Source: an uncultured Porphyromonadaceae bacterium (lineage in GTDB: Bacteria > Bacteroidota > Bacteroidia > Bacteroidales > Muribaculaceae). From it: 58,218 nt of DNA. The notes under the pieces are model-generated. The model had not been told where the DNA came from. It searched no databases and saw only the letters and a program-made list of their open reading frames with translations. Below, piece after piece: positions 47,175-56,232 of this stretch; position 1 is the stretch's first letter; every line of letters starts with the position of its first letter. Location: the NCBI GenBank assembly GCA_947174995.1, contig CAMWLC010000013.1, positions 1-58,218 of the forward strand, written 5' to 3'. A program made the position numbers and the translations under genes.

Positions 47175-47275
47175 CAATAGACTCACGCCGTTGGGGTTTC
47201 CAAGAGAGGAAGCGAGGCGGGAGCTAAACAAAAATAAAAGGCGTTTACTACGCTTCATTTCTTGGCACATCTAAA

Positions 47276-47569
47276 GTGTACCAGCATTTATTACCAGTCA
47301 AGAATGAAGATGTTATAAGCGCCCACGGGTATGTTTATACCTATCCGGGCTCATTCTGTGCCATTATCGGCATGGAGTGGGTTTGGGGTATCATTCATAT
47401 CGGCGTGGGTTTCTGTAACACTCATTCACTGGTTAAGGAATTGGTACCTCCGAGATGTGCGAATGGGAGCAACGGTACAGATACCTACGCTTTTTTTGTA
47501 CAACCCGGTCGCAGTGAGGTATTGGCGGCATTTGTTCAAGCGGGGATGAAACTCTCGCCGGTACCATGA
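47276..47569 (+). CDS. Doubtful leader reading frame before mod
   Basis: A 97-codon frame with a GTG start whose TGA overlaps the mod ATG by four bases (ATGA). The product is hydrophobic in the middle (FCAIIGMEWVWGIIHIGVGF) and matches no family I know. Another open frame (47331-47549) overlaps it. The same stretch also has hairpin potential (GCCC/GGGC enclosing GGTAT/ATACC near 47316-47351), so an untranslated leader RNA is an equal explanation. Confidence 0.25.
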   Translation: MYQHLLPVKNEDVISAHGYVYTYPGSFCAIIGMEWVWGIIHIGVGFCNTHSLVKELVPPRCANGSNGTDTYAFFVQPGRSEVLAAFVQAGMKLSPVP

Positions 47570-49467
47570 ACAAGACAGAACTTGCTCATAAAATACAAGC
47601 CCTTGAAGGATTGAGCAACGAGGAAAAAACCGCGTTGCTTGAACTCATTCGAGGACATAAGAAGTATGGGCTTGTATGGGAGGATAAGCCCGAAGACATT
47701 GAGGAACGACTTCGAGAAGACCTACCTGTACTCGTCGAGCGCAACGATGAAAAAGTCCACCCCATAATTTCGGACAACCCCGACGCCCCTAATCACCTGA
47801 TAATCGAGGGCGACAATCTCGCCGCGCTTACCGAGCTTTCTTACACCCATGCCGGCAAGATTGATGTCATCTATATTGACCCACCTTACAATACCGGAAA
47901 TACGGATAGAGATGGTGGTTTTGTTTATAATGATTCGTTTGTTAGCGCGGACGATGATTATAAACATTCGCTTTGGCTTTCCTTTATGGCTAAACGCCTC
48001 AAAATCGCCAAGCAACTTCTTTCTAAGTCAGGTCTCATGTTCATTTCAATAGGAGACCACGAAATGTCTCAATTAGTAAATCTTTGCAAGGAAATTTTTC
48101 TTGAACCAAATTATATTGAAACATACATTTGGGTTAGTACAAATCGACCTGATAATAGTTCACCTATTTTACGTCGTAATGCTGAATTCGTTTTATGCGT
48201 TGCCCGTGATGCAAAAGCAATTAAAGAGTTCCGAGGTGTAGTTTCTGCGACATCAGGAATGCCGTCTTTAACCAAAGCTAAGGAAAAAATCAAAACAATT
48301 ACTTTTCCTGCTAATTGTGTTCGTACATCTTTGCCTGACGGAATATATATTGCAGGAGTCAAAGATAACGGACGAAATCCTCAGTGGGAACTTATGGCAG
48401 ATGTAATTGCTAAAGACGGCATATTTACTACTCCTGTGATTCTCAAAGGACATTCATATTGGGCTACTGACAAAAAAATAAAAGAAGAACTCGCTGCGGG
48501 AACAGAAATATGGATTAAATCTGAATCTTTTGTTCCATATTACTTAAAGACAAAAGAATCTGTTAATCGTCCAACTAAAATTCTGCCCGGAGATATTGTG
48601 AAGGATGGATTATTCGCAAACACTGAACTAAATGCAGGTATATTTCATGAGAAAGTTTTTAACAATCCAAAACCTTCTACATTAGTACAATTCCTGATTA
48701 ACTTTATACCCAGTAAAACTATCCTTGACTTTTTCGCCGGTTCAGGCACCACGCTTCATGCGGTTATGCAGCTAAATGCGGAAGACGGAGGCAAGCGTAC
48801 CTGTATTCTTTGTACCAATAACGAGAACGGTATCTGCGAGAACGTAACCTACGAGCGTAACAAAAGAGTTATTGAGGGCTATACGAAACCAAACGGAGAG
48901 GAAGTTGCCGGGCTTACCGACAACAATCTTCGCTACTATCGCACCGAATTTTTGCCGCGTGAACGCTCTGTCAAAAATATGCGCGAACTCGTTCAGGCTT
49001 CCACCGGGCTCCTCTGCATAAAGAACGATCTTTACACCGAGGCACCGTTTGGCGGCAGAAAGATGAATCCGAAGTATGCACGATATTTCGAAAACGGAGA
49101 GAAACGGATGCTCGTGATATACGAGGAAAGGGCAATCCCCTTTATCGCCGACATCATTAAGACTATGCCCGAGGGTGAGAAAATTAAGGTATATGTTTTC
49201 TCTTATGGTAGTTATGCCTATGATGATGAGTTTACAGAGGTGGCAGACCGCGTCACGCTCTGTGCCCTTCCTCAAGCTATCTACGACGCTTATCAAAAAG
49301 TGCTTCCTAAGCGTAAGCCAAAATTCCTCGTCGATGATCTTGTGGAAGATATTGTCTTGGCCGATGCAATCACTTTGCATGACAAAGAAACCGAAGCCGC
49401 CACACCTCAAGTGACACTTGACTTCGGCTCAGACGATACAGAGGTCATTGACGAAGTCACTTTATAA
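47566..49467 (+). CDS. Type III restriction-modification methyltransferase (Mod)
   Basis: N6-adenine DNA methyltransferase and specificity subunit of a Type III system, 633 residues. Beta-class order: motif IV DVIYIDPPYNTGNTDRDGG (about residue 105), a target-recognition region (about 180-375), then motif I LDFFAGSGTTLHAV (about 390). Base composition drops sharply within about 48,060-48,720, the target-recognition region, compared with the conserved flanks, as expected where recognition domains are exchanged. Followed by res after 22 bases. I see no simple-sequence tract suggesting phase variation. Confidence 0.94.
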   Translation: MNKTELAHKIQALEGLSNEEKTALLELIRGHKKYGLVWEDKPEDIEERLREDLPVLVERNDEKVHPIISDNPDAPNHLIIEGDNLAALTELSYTHAGKIDVIYIDPPYNTGNTDRDGGFVYNDSFVSADDDYKHSLWLSFMAKRLKIAKQLLSKSGLMFISIGDHEMSQLVNLCKEIFLEPNYIETYIWVSTNRPDNSSPILRRNAEFVLCVARDAKAIKEFRGVVSATSGMPSLTKAKEKIKTITFPANCVRTSLPDGIYIAGVKDNGRNPQWELMADVIAKDGIFTTPVILKGHSYWATDKKIKEELAAGTEIWIKSESFVPYYLKTKESVNRPTKILPGDIVKDGLFANTELNAGIFHEKVFNNPKPSTLVQFLINFIPSKTILDFFAGSGTTLHAVMQLNAEDGGKRTCILCTNNENGICENVTYERNKRVIEGYTKPNGEEVAGLTDNNLRYYRTEFLPRERSVKNMRELVQASTGLLCIKNDLYTEAPFGGRKMNPKYARYFENGEKRMLVIYEERAIPFIADIIKTMPEGEKIKVYVFSYGSYAYDDEFTEVADRVTLCALPQAIYDAYQKVLPKRKPKFLVDDLVEDIVLADAITLHDKETEAATPQVTLDFGSDDTEVIDEVTL

Positions 49468-49489
49468 TCGATAAAGAACGAGGCGACGA

Positions 49490-51874
49490 ATGAAACAAAT
49501 ACGCTATCAACAAAAAGCGGTCGATGAACTTGTAAACAAGACCATTGACTTACTCGGTCTCCGTGGCAACCGCCACACTCTCGTTTTCAAGTCGCCCACC
49601 GGGTCCGGCAAGACCGTTATGGCATCGGAAATGCTTATGCGGCTCAACCGGGAACTCGCCGAGCGACCCGATGCTCCTTACACTGAAGTAGCCTATATTT
49701 GGATTGCTCCAAACAAACTGCACGAGCAGAGCTACTTCAAGATGAAGAACTATTTTACGGAGAGCTGCGCGCTGCGTCCTGTCATATACGATGAACTCGA
49801 CCACTCCGCCGACGGCTATATAAAGCCGGGTGAAATTCTCTTTGTAAACTGGGAGAGTATCAACAAAGACAAGAATTTGATGGTGCGCGATACCGAAAAC
49901 TCGGCTTCGCTATATGATATTACTCGCCGCACACAAGACGATAACGCCATACCTATCGTGCTTGTGATCGACGAGGAACATCAATTCGGAAGCAAGAATG
50001 CCAAGAAGTCAGAAAAGGTGCTCGCCACCATTCAGCCAAAGGTTGAAATACGTGTGTCGGCTACTCCGCTGACCAACGGCGAGCAGCAAGTCAACGTGCC
50101 GCGTGAAAAGGTCATTGAGGAAGAGATGATTAAAGAGAATATCCTCCTTAATCCGGCTCTCGACTTCAAGGATCCTCACGGTTCGCTCAATCAGCACCTG
50201 ATTTGGCTCGCCATGCAAAAGCGCGAGGAACTCGCCAAAGCCTATAAGGATCTTGGCGTTGACATAAATCCGCTTCTGCTCATTCAGCTTCCGAATGACG
50301 ATAGTGAAAAACTCACCGCTGACGATTCGAAAGTCAAGGACGAGATTATCGCCACGCTCGATGCCTACGGTGTGAACACCGCCAACGGCAAACTCGCTAT
50401 TTGGCTGTCAGGAGAAAAGTCCGACAATCTTGATATTATAGACCGTCCCAACGACCCGACCGAGCTCCTGCTGTTCAAGCAGGCTATCGCCCTGGGCTGG
50501 GATTGCCCACGCGCCGCCGTGCTGCTAATCTTCCGAAAGATTGAGAGCCTCCAATTCTCGGCTCAGACTGTCGGGCGAATACTCCGGATGCCGGAGCAAA
50601 AATACTATACTGACCAACGGCTCAATCAAGGTTATGTTTACACAAACCTCTCCAAAGATATAATCAAAATCGTCAAAGACGATATGGATTATCTCGCTTC
50701 CAAAATAATAGCTAAACGTCGGGAGGGAATCAATAACATTGTGCTTGACTCCGAGTATAGCGAAAGGCTTTCCACCGACCGAAACCGACTTGGCACGGAC
50801 TTTAAGAAAATTCTTAAAGACACGTTTATCTCAGAGTGGGGACTGGAAAGCGGTCAGTTGTCGCTCTTCACAGAAGAGATGCTTTTCGGCGACGGAGAAA
50901 CAGGCGATGATGCGGAGGATATAACCGGTGAGGCATATCGTAATAGGGAAAGGGCCATAAAAAAATGCGGTATCAGATTCAATGTGCCCTGTTTGGGTTC
51001 CGAAATTGTCAAGGATCTTGAAATGACCGGCGAGGTCGGCACCAAAATAGTTGAAAGCAAGGCTACATACGTCAATAATGTCGCCGACATCACGGCTATG
51101 TATCTCGCATTCTGCAAACGGCTTCTTGGGAGCGACTACGAGCAGCGCAACGTGAAGACTCTCGGAGGCGCCCTCAAGGAAGTCATGGAAGATCTCTTTG
51201 AGATATTAGAGTATGATGCGATGAAGATTATTCTCTCCAACGATAATGTGCATCATAACCGCCAGAAGTTCGAACGTCTTATCGCAAAAGCCATTCATAA
51301 TTACTCAGAAAAACTGCGGCTCCGCCAGGCTGAAGCAAAACACCGAGCGTTCAAGCACTACGACTGGGAAGTTCCGGCAGAGCGTGCATATCCCATGGAT
51401 ATGTATAACGAACTCCCGCAGTTCGAAGACCATGCACTGCTCCCCTTTATGGAATACAAAAACGCCTCCGACCCTGAAAAGGGATTTGCTGAATTTCTCG
51501 AAGAAAACAGCAACGCAATTGAATGGTGGTATAAAAACGGCGACCAGGGCAAAGCCCATTATGCCATCGGCTACATAAACAGTCAGGGAGAAAAAGCGCT
51601 TTTCTACGTTGACTTCATCATCCGCATGACCAGCGGAGACATTTTTTTGTTCGACACCAAAAAGGGGCTTATCGATGAAAACGTCGTGCAGAAGCATAAC
51701 GCTCTGATTGAGTATATCAATCGCCCTGACAATAAAGCCAAGAAAATTCGCGGCAGTGTAATTGTTAAGGATGACTTCGGAAATTGGGTCTATACCCAAT
51801 TCCCCATTGCTGATGCATCTGAACTCGACAATCCCGTCAATTGGGATATTTTCGACCCACAGCAATACCTCTGA
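49490..51874 (+). CDS. Type III restriction endonuclease (Res)
   Basis: 794-residue translocase-nuclease partner of Mod. SF2 helicase motifs: FKSPTGSGKTVMAS (I), LVIDEEHQFG (II), RVSATPL (III), QTVGRILRMPE (VI). The C-terminal nuclease has the D-x-K type core DFIIRMTSGDIFLFDTKKG (about residue 700). Length is short for Type III Res (often 900-1,000) but both domains appear complete. It cuts when two unmethylated inverted sites are met, with Mod supplying specificity. Confidence 0.93.
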   Translation: MKQIRYQQKAVDELVNKTIDLLGLRGNRHTLVFKSPTGSGKTVMASEMLMRLNRELAERPDAPYTEVAYIWIAPNKLHEQSYFKMKNYFTESCALRPVIYDELDHSADGYIKPGEILFVNWESINKDKNLMVRDTENSASLYDITRRTQDDNAIPIVLVIDEEHQFGSKNAKKSEKVLATIQPKVEIRVSATPLTNGEQQVNVPREKVIEEEMIKENILLNPALDFKDPHGSLNQHLIWLAMQKREELAKAYKDLGVDINPLLLIQLPNDDSEKLTADDSKVKDEIIATLDAYGVNTANGKLAIWLSGEKSDNLDIIDRPNDPTELLLFKQAIALGWDCPRAAVLLIFRKIESLQFSAQTVGRILRMPEQKYYTDQRLNQGYVYTNLSKDIIKIVKDDMDYLASKIIAKRREGINNIVLDSEYSERLSTDRNRLGTDFKKILKDTFISEWGLESGQLSLFTEEMLFGDGETGDDAEDITGEAYRNRERAIKKCGIRFNVPCLGSEIVKDLEMTGEVGTKIVESKATYVNNVADITAMYLAFCKRLLGSDYEQRNVKTLGGALKEVMEDLFEILEYDAMKIILSNDNVHHNRQKFERLIAKAIHNYSEKLRLRQAEAKHRAFKHYDWEVPAERAYPMDMYNELPQFEDHALLPFMEYKNASDPEKGFAEFLEENSNAIEWWYKNGDQGKAHYAIGYINSQGEKALFYVDFIIRMTSGDIFLFDTKKGLIDENVVQKHNALIEYINRPDNKAKKIRGSVIVKDDFGNWVYTQFPIADASELDNPVNWDIFDPQQYL

Positions 51875-52090
51875 TCTATGGGAAAAGTATAACCCAATTA
51901 AAGTCTCGTTTTTTATTACAAATCTTATTACAAATTTCGGGGTGACTCAGGGTAATTTCAGTACCAAAAGACCGTCCTCCACTTCCAGCAATATATATTT
52001 CAGCCACTGAAACGGGCCGTTATTTCGACATTAATAATAAATGTTAAATGTTGAATATCAAATGTTTAACTATGCTTGTAAATCCCTGAA

Positions 52091-52126
52091 AACAAACGAG
52101 AGGGCCGCTTCCACGACGGCCCTCTC
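52091..52126 (-). terminator. Intrinsic terminator of the integrase gene
   Basis: GAGAGGGCCG (52098-52107) pairs with CGGCCCTCTC (52117-52126); on the minus strand it is followed by GTTTGTTTTC. The 319-base gap 51875-52193 holds this hairpin, the right copy of the 15-base repeat, and a CACTATA/TATAGTG inverted pair around the repeat; otherwise it is AT-rich with nothing I recognise. Confidence 0.75.
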
Positions 52127-52153
52127 TCGATTCCACTATACCATATACCTCAG

Positions 52154-52168
52154 CTTGATTTACAGACA
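52154..52168 (+). repeat. 15-base direct repeat, right copy
   Basis: CTTGATTTACAGACA, identical to 47070-47084, 26 bases beyond the stop of the tyrosine integrase. Position next to the integrase end is where an attachment site is expected. Confidence 0.6.
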
Positions 52169-52193
52169 TTTAACCTATAGTGTTACACTTGGA

Positions 52194-53474
52194 TTACAAT
52201 TGATCAAACAGCCGCATCGAGTCACGTCGTATGGTTTCGGCGATGTCGATATAGGGGCGCATGGCCGAATATTCGGCATGTCCGGTCCACTTCATAACCA
52301 CGTTGGGAGCTATGCCCAAAGATAGAGCGTGGCAGATGAACGTACGCCGGGCACAGTGGGAAGAGAGCAGCTTCCACTTAGGCTCGCTGCGGTCTATCCG
52401 GTTGGCCCCGTAGTACTGCGATAGAGTGATCGGCATTGTCAGGCCAAGATCACGACCCAGTTGTTTGAGATAGTAGTTCAGGCGGTAGTTGGTGAGATAC
52501 GGCAAGGCGAGGGTTGAGTCCGAATCCCGGTATTTCTCCAGGATGGCACGGGAAAACTTGTTAAGATCAATTTCCAAAGTTGTGGCGGTCTTGACGGTGG
52601 TCACATGGATGGTATCGGGCATCACTTGCGACTTACGCAGAGCCACCGCATCGGAATACCGCAGTGAGGTAAAGCAGCAGAAACAGAAAATATCCCTCGC
52701 CCTGTCCAGGGGACTGCCCTCAGGAAGTTCAGCGTTCCAGAATTTCATCAGCTCCTCCCAGGTGAGATATATCACCGGTTTCCGGATGGTCTTGACAGTG
52801 GGAGAGAAATCCTCGACCGTGTTGTTGCTGATGTGTCCCCGTGCGGACGCCCATTTGAGAAACCATTTCAGAATCCGGCAATTCTTCGCGATCACGTTGT
52901 TGGCATATCCTGGCGCGCCGCTTGCGAAATTCTTGTCTGAAAGCCTGTGGCTCTTCTGCCAGTTCACGAAACGCCGGAGCCATTCGGGGGTGATGTCTCC
53001 TATCCTGACCCTCGGCGAGAACTTCAGCACGAGGTTGCCCACCTGCCTGGCACTCCGAACAGTGTTATAAGCCCAGTCTCTTGCGGCACCTTCCGATGTT
53101 ATGAACTCCAGATACAGCTGCCTGAATGTGCGCGGCGATACGGTATCCGGATTTCCCGTTTGCGATCTCATACGCGATGTCACGTCCTCGCGGTCAGGTA
53201 TCCGGTCGGCAAGCTCGAACTCCAGGAAAATCTCTTCTATCCGGTTTTCCAACCCGATGAGCGTATGGTTGATGATGGAAGCCGGTGTCTTGGCCTTTCC
53301 GTGACGTGTCGCGGCCATACACCGCCGTCCGTCCCACTTGGGTTTACCTGTCTCCGAGGTCCTGTCAACCTTGTGGCCGGTACTGATCACAACCTCCCTT
53401 CCGGCCCACCTCAGACGCAGCCGGAGATTGTCGCGGAGAAATACATAACTTATGATTCTCTTGATTGGAGTCAT
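52194..53474 (-). CDS. Tyrosine recombinase (integrase)
   Basis: 426-residue Bacteroidetes-type integrase: N-terminal arm-binding region (residues 1-70), SAM-like core-binding domain (FRQLYLEFITSEGA... near 115-215) and catalytic domain with all residues visible: Arg in FTSLRYSD, Lys in VTTVKTAT, HxxR in SSHCARRTF, His in WTGHAEYS and Tyr in MRPYIDI. It should integrate and excise the element that extends rightwards. Terminators on both sides isolate it. Confidence 0.94.
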   Translation of the reverse strand: MTPIKRIISYVFLRDNLRLRLRWAGREVVISTGHKVDRTSETGKPKWDGRRCMAATRHGKAKTPASIINHTLIGLENRIEEIFLEFELADRIPDREDVTSRMRSQTGNPDTVSPRTFRQLYLEFITSEGAARDWAYNTVRSARQVGNLVLKFSPRVRIGDITPEWLRRFVNWQKSHRLSDKNFASGAPGYANNVIAKNCRILKWFLKWASARGHISNNTVEDFSPTVKTIRKPVIYLTWEELMKFWNAELPEGSPLDRARDIFCFCCFTSLRYSDAVALRKSQVMPDTIHVTTVKTATTLEIDLNKFSRAILEKYRDSDSTLALPYLTNYRLNYYLKQLGRDLGLTMPITLSQYYGANRIDRSEPKWKLLSSHCARRTFICHALSLGIAPNVVMKWTGHAEYSAMRPYIDIAETIRRDSMRLFDQL

Positions 53475-53483
53475 GGAGCTTAA

Positions 53484-53516
53484 TTATAAAACACCTCTCT
53501 GAAGCATACTGAGAGG
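53484..53516 (-). terminator. Intrinsic terminator between the 504-residue gene and the integrase
   Basis: CCTCTC/GAGAGG (53494-53499 with 53511-53516); on the minus strand the stem is followed by TGTTTTATAATT. It separates the unknown membrane protein gene from int. Confidence 0.6.
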
Positions 53517-53650
53517 CTCGTGTATCAATTTTAATACCGGAGATAATAGTCACCACACCCCGGCAAATTATCCCGCGTCTAAAAGCCTTATATCGCGTTT
53601 CACTTAAACAACTCCTTTAAATCTTGGATTGATATTACGTGCAACGCGAT

Positions 53651-55165
53651 CTACTTGCTGAAAAATTCTTTCTTTGTGGAGTTTTGTGTTTGAAAATTTC
53701 CATTTTCAACAGCGTGAAGGGTGACTTCGTATGTAGGATAATCAATTACTTCAGTCAGGTATTTAGGGGTAAAATCAAATGCGTCTGACCACTTGGAAAT
53801 TGTAAAGCATTCGTTTACCATGAAACCGCCATTCGGCATACCGCTCCCGTTATCCTTTAGCGTATTCCAATCATTACCTTGCATTACCTTTACAATCACC
53901 TTCACTGCCGGTATCTGCCGCATGGTATAAGAGGAATATTTATTGATATATGCCTGACGTATAACCCTTCCCTTGCTGTTAACCATGAGCACCACCGCGT
54001 CCATGCTTGACTGATTGGAGATGGTCAAGGATGCCAACGATCCCCGGTCATAACTTCCATTCCCGAACCAGTCAGCAAAAGGTTTTCCTCCGTTCTTGAA
54101 TGTCCTAATGTTTACTTCTTCATGTGTTTCGTTCTCATCGTAGGCAGAGGATTTATATGGTTCTTGCGCTGATCCATCATCCGTTTTTGCAGGGACAGAC
54201 TCATCAACACAGTGATGGCATTTCTTGAAGTTACAGTCAATAGCTGCGAGCAATGTAGTCTCTTGATATATAGCCTTACTCTTCAGATATGGGCAGTCCC
54301 GGTCAGTATGAAAGACATCGCTACTTGTAACGTAAACAGTTTTCTTGGCATAGGAAGAATTGTATTCCGGAAGTATCCCGTCATTCTCCTCTGTTGTTTC
54401 TGCGCTTGGCTCAGCTCCTTCTACATGCCCTGAATCCAACGGCTTTTTGACTTGAGTTCCATTAGTTATCACAGTTTTCACATCTGCTTCCTGATTTCCA
54501 ACCATGAAATTAATGAGCATAACAAATCCTGCGGAAAGAATCAATGCACCTAAAATCATAAACCATACCGGCAATCCTTCATATCTACGGCTTAAAAAGT
54601 TCTTATTCCTTTTGTGCGAGGAGGATTTCGTGCGTGATCCGGAAAAATTATTATTCTCATATTTTGGGCTACCGAAATCATTAAATTCCTCTTGAGCCAA
54701 AACAACTATTTTAGAAAAGAATGTAGGCCGGCTGAGTACTGTCCCATAATTGAAATGTTTATGCTCCGCCCACTGTCCGATCACATATTCCCTAAACGAT
54801 ATTTCCATACAGAAAGAAGTAGCTCTCCGTATAGATAAATCAACGATAATTCCAATGACAGCGGATTCACCTATTCCCGCACCATTAGGCAATATCAGAG
54901 AGATGATTCTCCAGTTTGGATTCTGCTCCCATTTTCCTCTCTCAATACGTATCTTGTCAATGAAACTATTCGTTTCAGAAGTCGTGGCAATATGGTTTAT
55001 CACATTTCTGTAGTACTCCCTTGATTCAAAAATCTTGTAATCATCTTTAAATTTCCCTAGATTAAACATTTCCACCATTTGAGGCACAATACGCTCACCC
55101 AGCCATCTGTTAAGACGACTGAGGAAGTCTCGGCTTCCGGCGGCATAGTTGTTGGTATAATCCAT
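53651..55165 (-). CDS. Unrecognised membrane protein carried by the mobile element
   Basis: 504 residues from ATG 55165 (a TTG at 55180 would add five). Layout: a 190-residue N-terminal cytosolic region ending in a Ser/Lys-rich stretch; one membrane helix (LPVWFMILGALILSAGFVML, about 198-217); a linker; a short Cys/His cluster (H286, C291, C311, C316, H317, H318, C319) that looks like a small zinc site; and a C-terminal beta-rich region (about 350-490, SYDRGSLASLTISNQSSMDA, INKYSSYTMRQIPAVKVIV). I have seen similar C-terminal regions in Bacteroidetes proteins but cannot name the family. It lies between the integrase and the repressor, the usual place for lysogenic-conversion or superinfection-exclusion genes; that is inference. 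Confidence 0.75.
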   Translation of the reverse strand: MDYTNNYAAGSRDFLSRLNRWLGERIVPQMVEMFNLGKFKDDYKIFESREYYRNVINHIATTSETNSFIDKIRIERGKWEQNPNWRIISLILPNGAGIGESAVIGIIVDLSIRRATSFCMEISFREYVIGQWAEHKHFNYGTVLSRPTFFSKIVVLAQEEFNDFGSPKYENNNFSGSRTKSSSHKRNKNFLSRRYEGLPVWFMILGALILSAGFVMLINFMVGNQEADVKTVITNGTQVKKPLDSGHVEGAEPSAETTEENDGILPEYNSSYAKKTVYVTSSDVFHTDRDCPYLKSKAIYQETTLLAAIDCNFKKCHHCVDESVPAKTDDGSAQEPYKSSAYDENETHEEVNIRTFKNGGKPFADWFGNGSYDRGSLASLTISNQSSMDAVVLMVNSKGRVIRQAYINKYSSYTMRQIPAVKVIVKVMQGNDWNTLKDNGSGMPNGGFMVNECFTISKWSDAFDFTPKYLTEVIDYPTYEVTLHAVENGNFQTQNSTKKEFFSK

Positions 55166-55198
55166 TTTCAAATATTGCAAACTCTGAGGGGAAATATC

Positions 55199-55876
55199 TC
55201 ATAATATATCGGCAGAAATGATCCGGACAGCCTTAAAAATATGACGAATGTCCGCTAATGCCACTTTACACTCACCATACATAGGATTATCTGAATAGAG
55301 ACTCAAGGAATTATCGGTATCAAGATCATTGCCGATGATTCGTTTCACGACCACCTCATCCGCAAACACAACAACGACCACCCCTTCTACACGGCCCCAT
55401 TTGGATTTGCTTATTTGCCTTGTCAGAATTTTTGCGCGATTCGGTATTCTTGGAGACATCGACTCGCCTATAACCTCAAAAACTTTATAGCTATTGTCAA
55501 GAATTTCCCCGTATTGCTTCAAAACCGGAATCCTTTCAAATTCGCTATCATCCGTGCCTCCGTATTCTGTAAATGTTGCAGTCGCTGTGCCGGGAATATA
55601 ATCCACCATCACAACGTCATTGTCACCCTGAATAGACGCATACACACCTCCAAGCATACGTGCGGTGGATTCCGGTTTCAGCATATTCCCTTGGCCATTG
55701 ATTAGCCAATCCACATTTACATCACTGTTGGCAGCAATTTTGCTCCATGTTGCTTCTGACGTTGTTTCTCCTAATCTCGAAACAACGCTTTTATCCAACT
55801 CACATCGTGCAGCAAATGCACTCATAGACAAATGTTTAAGTTTTAAATACTGTTTTAATCTATCTTTCGGAGTCAT
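55199..55876 (-). CDS. CI/LexA-like repressor (HTH + S24 peptidase)
   Basis: 225 residues from ATG 55876 (MTPKDRLKQYLKLKHLSM). The N-terminal helix-turn-helix (MSAFAARCELDKSVVSRLGE) is followed by an S24 peptidase domain with the nucleophile Ser in VIGESMSPRIP and Lys in EVVVKRIIG, so it probably self-cleaves in response to RecA during DNA damage. It faces the rightward early genes across a 110-base operator region and should hold the element silent. Confidence 0.9.
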   Translation of the reverse strand: MTPKDRLKQYLKLKHLSMSAFAARCELDKSVVSRLGETTSEATWSKIAANSDVNVDWLINGQGNMLKPESTARMLGGVYASIQGDNDVVMVDYIPGTATATFTEYGGTDDSEFERIPVLKQYGEILDNSYKVFEVIGESMSPRIPNRAKILTRQISKSKWGRVEGVVVVVFADEVVVKRIIGNDLDTDNSLSLYSDNPMYGECKVALADIRHIFKAVRIISADIL

Positions 55877-55939
55877 ATATCGCAATGTTAATAAAAGTTA
55901 AATACATTGTTTGGTGTTGTTTTATGTTGCGCAAAGTAT

Positions 55940-55973
55940 TACCTTTGCACCATAAAATTAGCAAAAACTAATT
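55940..55973 (+). promoter_or_regulatory. Candidate early promoter and operator
   Basis: A -7 box TACCTTTG (55940-55947) with a poor -33 region, followed by an inverted repeat AATTAG-CAAAAA-CTAATT (55956-55973), between the divergent repressor and early genes. The dyad overlaps the expected transcription start, where a repressor operator would block it. Only one dyad is clear. Confidence 0.5.
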
Positions 55974-55987
55974 AAACCACCAAAGAA

Positions 55988-56182
55988 ATGGAAATAAAAA
56001 CGCTCAAAACGGCCTCACTCTCGGACGCCCTGATGGCTATGAAAATAGGCGAAACAGCCTACGCTCCGAAAGGTTATCAGCCCAAAACTGTAAGAGTGGA
56101 ATGTACCCGACTCAAAGAAAAGGGGCTTCTCTTCACTACGACCATGCGTGCCGGAGTGCAGACGGTCACAAGACTAAAATAA
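55988..56182 (+). CDS. Small early protein, unknown function
   Basis: 64 residues, first rightward gene after the operator. LMAMKIGETAYAPKGY and TVRVECTRLKEKG match the layout of the next gene's product (AMEIGDEISFPIEW, TVRTQTSKV), so the two look like diverged paralogues. Basic and compact; DNA-binding or anti-repressor roles are possible but unproven. Confidence 0.65.
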   Translation: MEIKTLKTASLSDALMAMKIGETAYAPKGYQPKTVRVECTRLKEKGLLFTTTMRAGVQTVTRLK

Positions 56183-56232
56183 CCCCTTAATGATACAACC
56201 AAAAACAACAGACATTCAACCACCCCAAACCA

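Noticed and set aside
47331..47549. 72-codon frame in the mod leader
   Set aside because: It overlaps another open frame, lacks a known family and has no clear translation signal; kept only as part of the leader observation.
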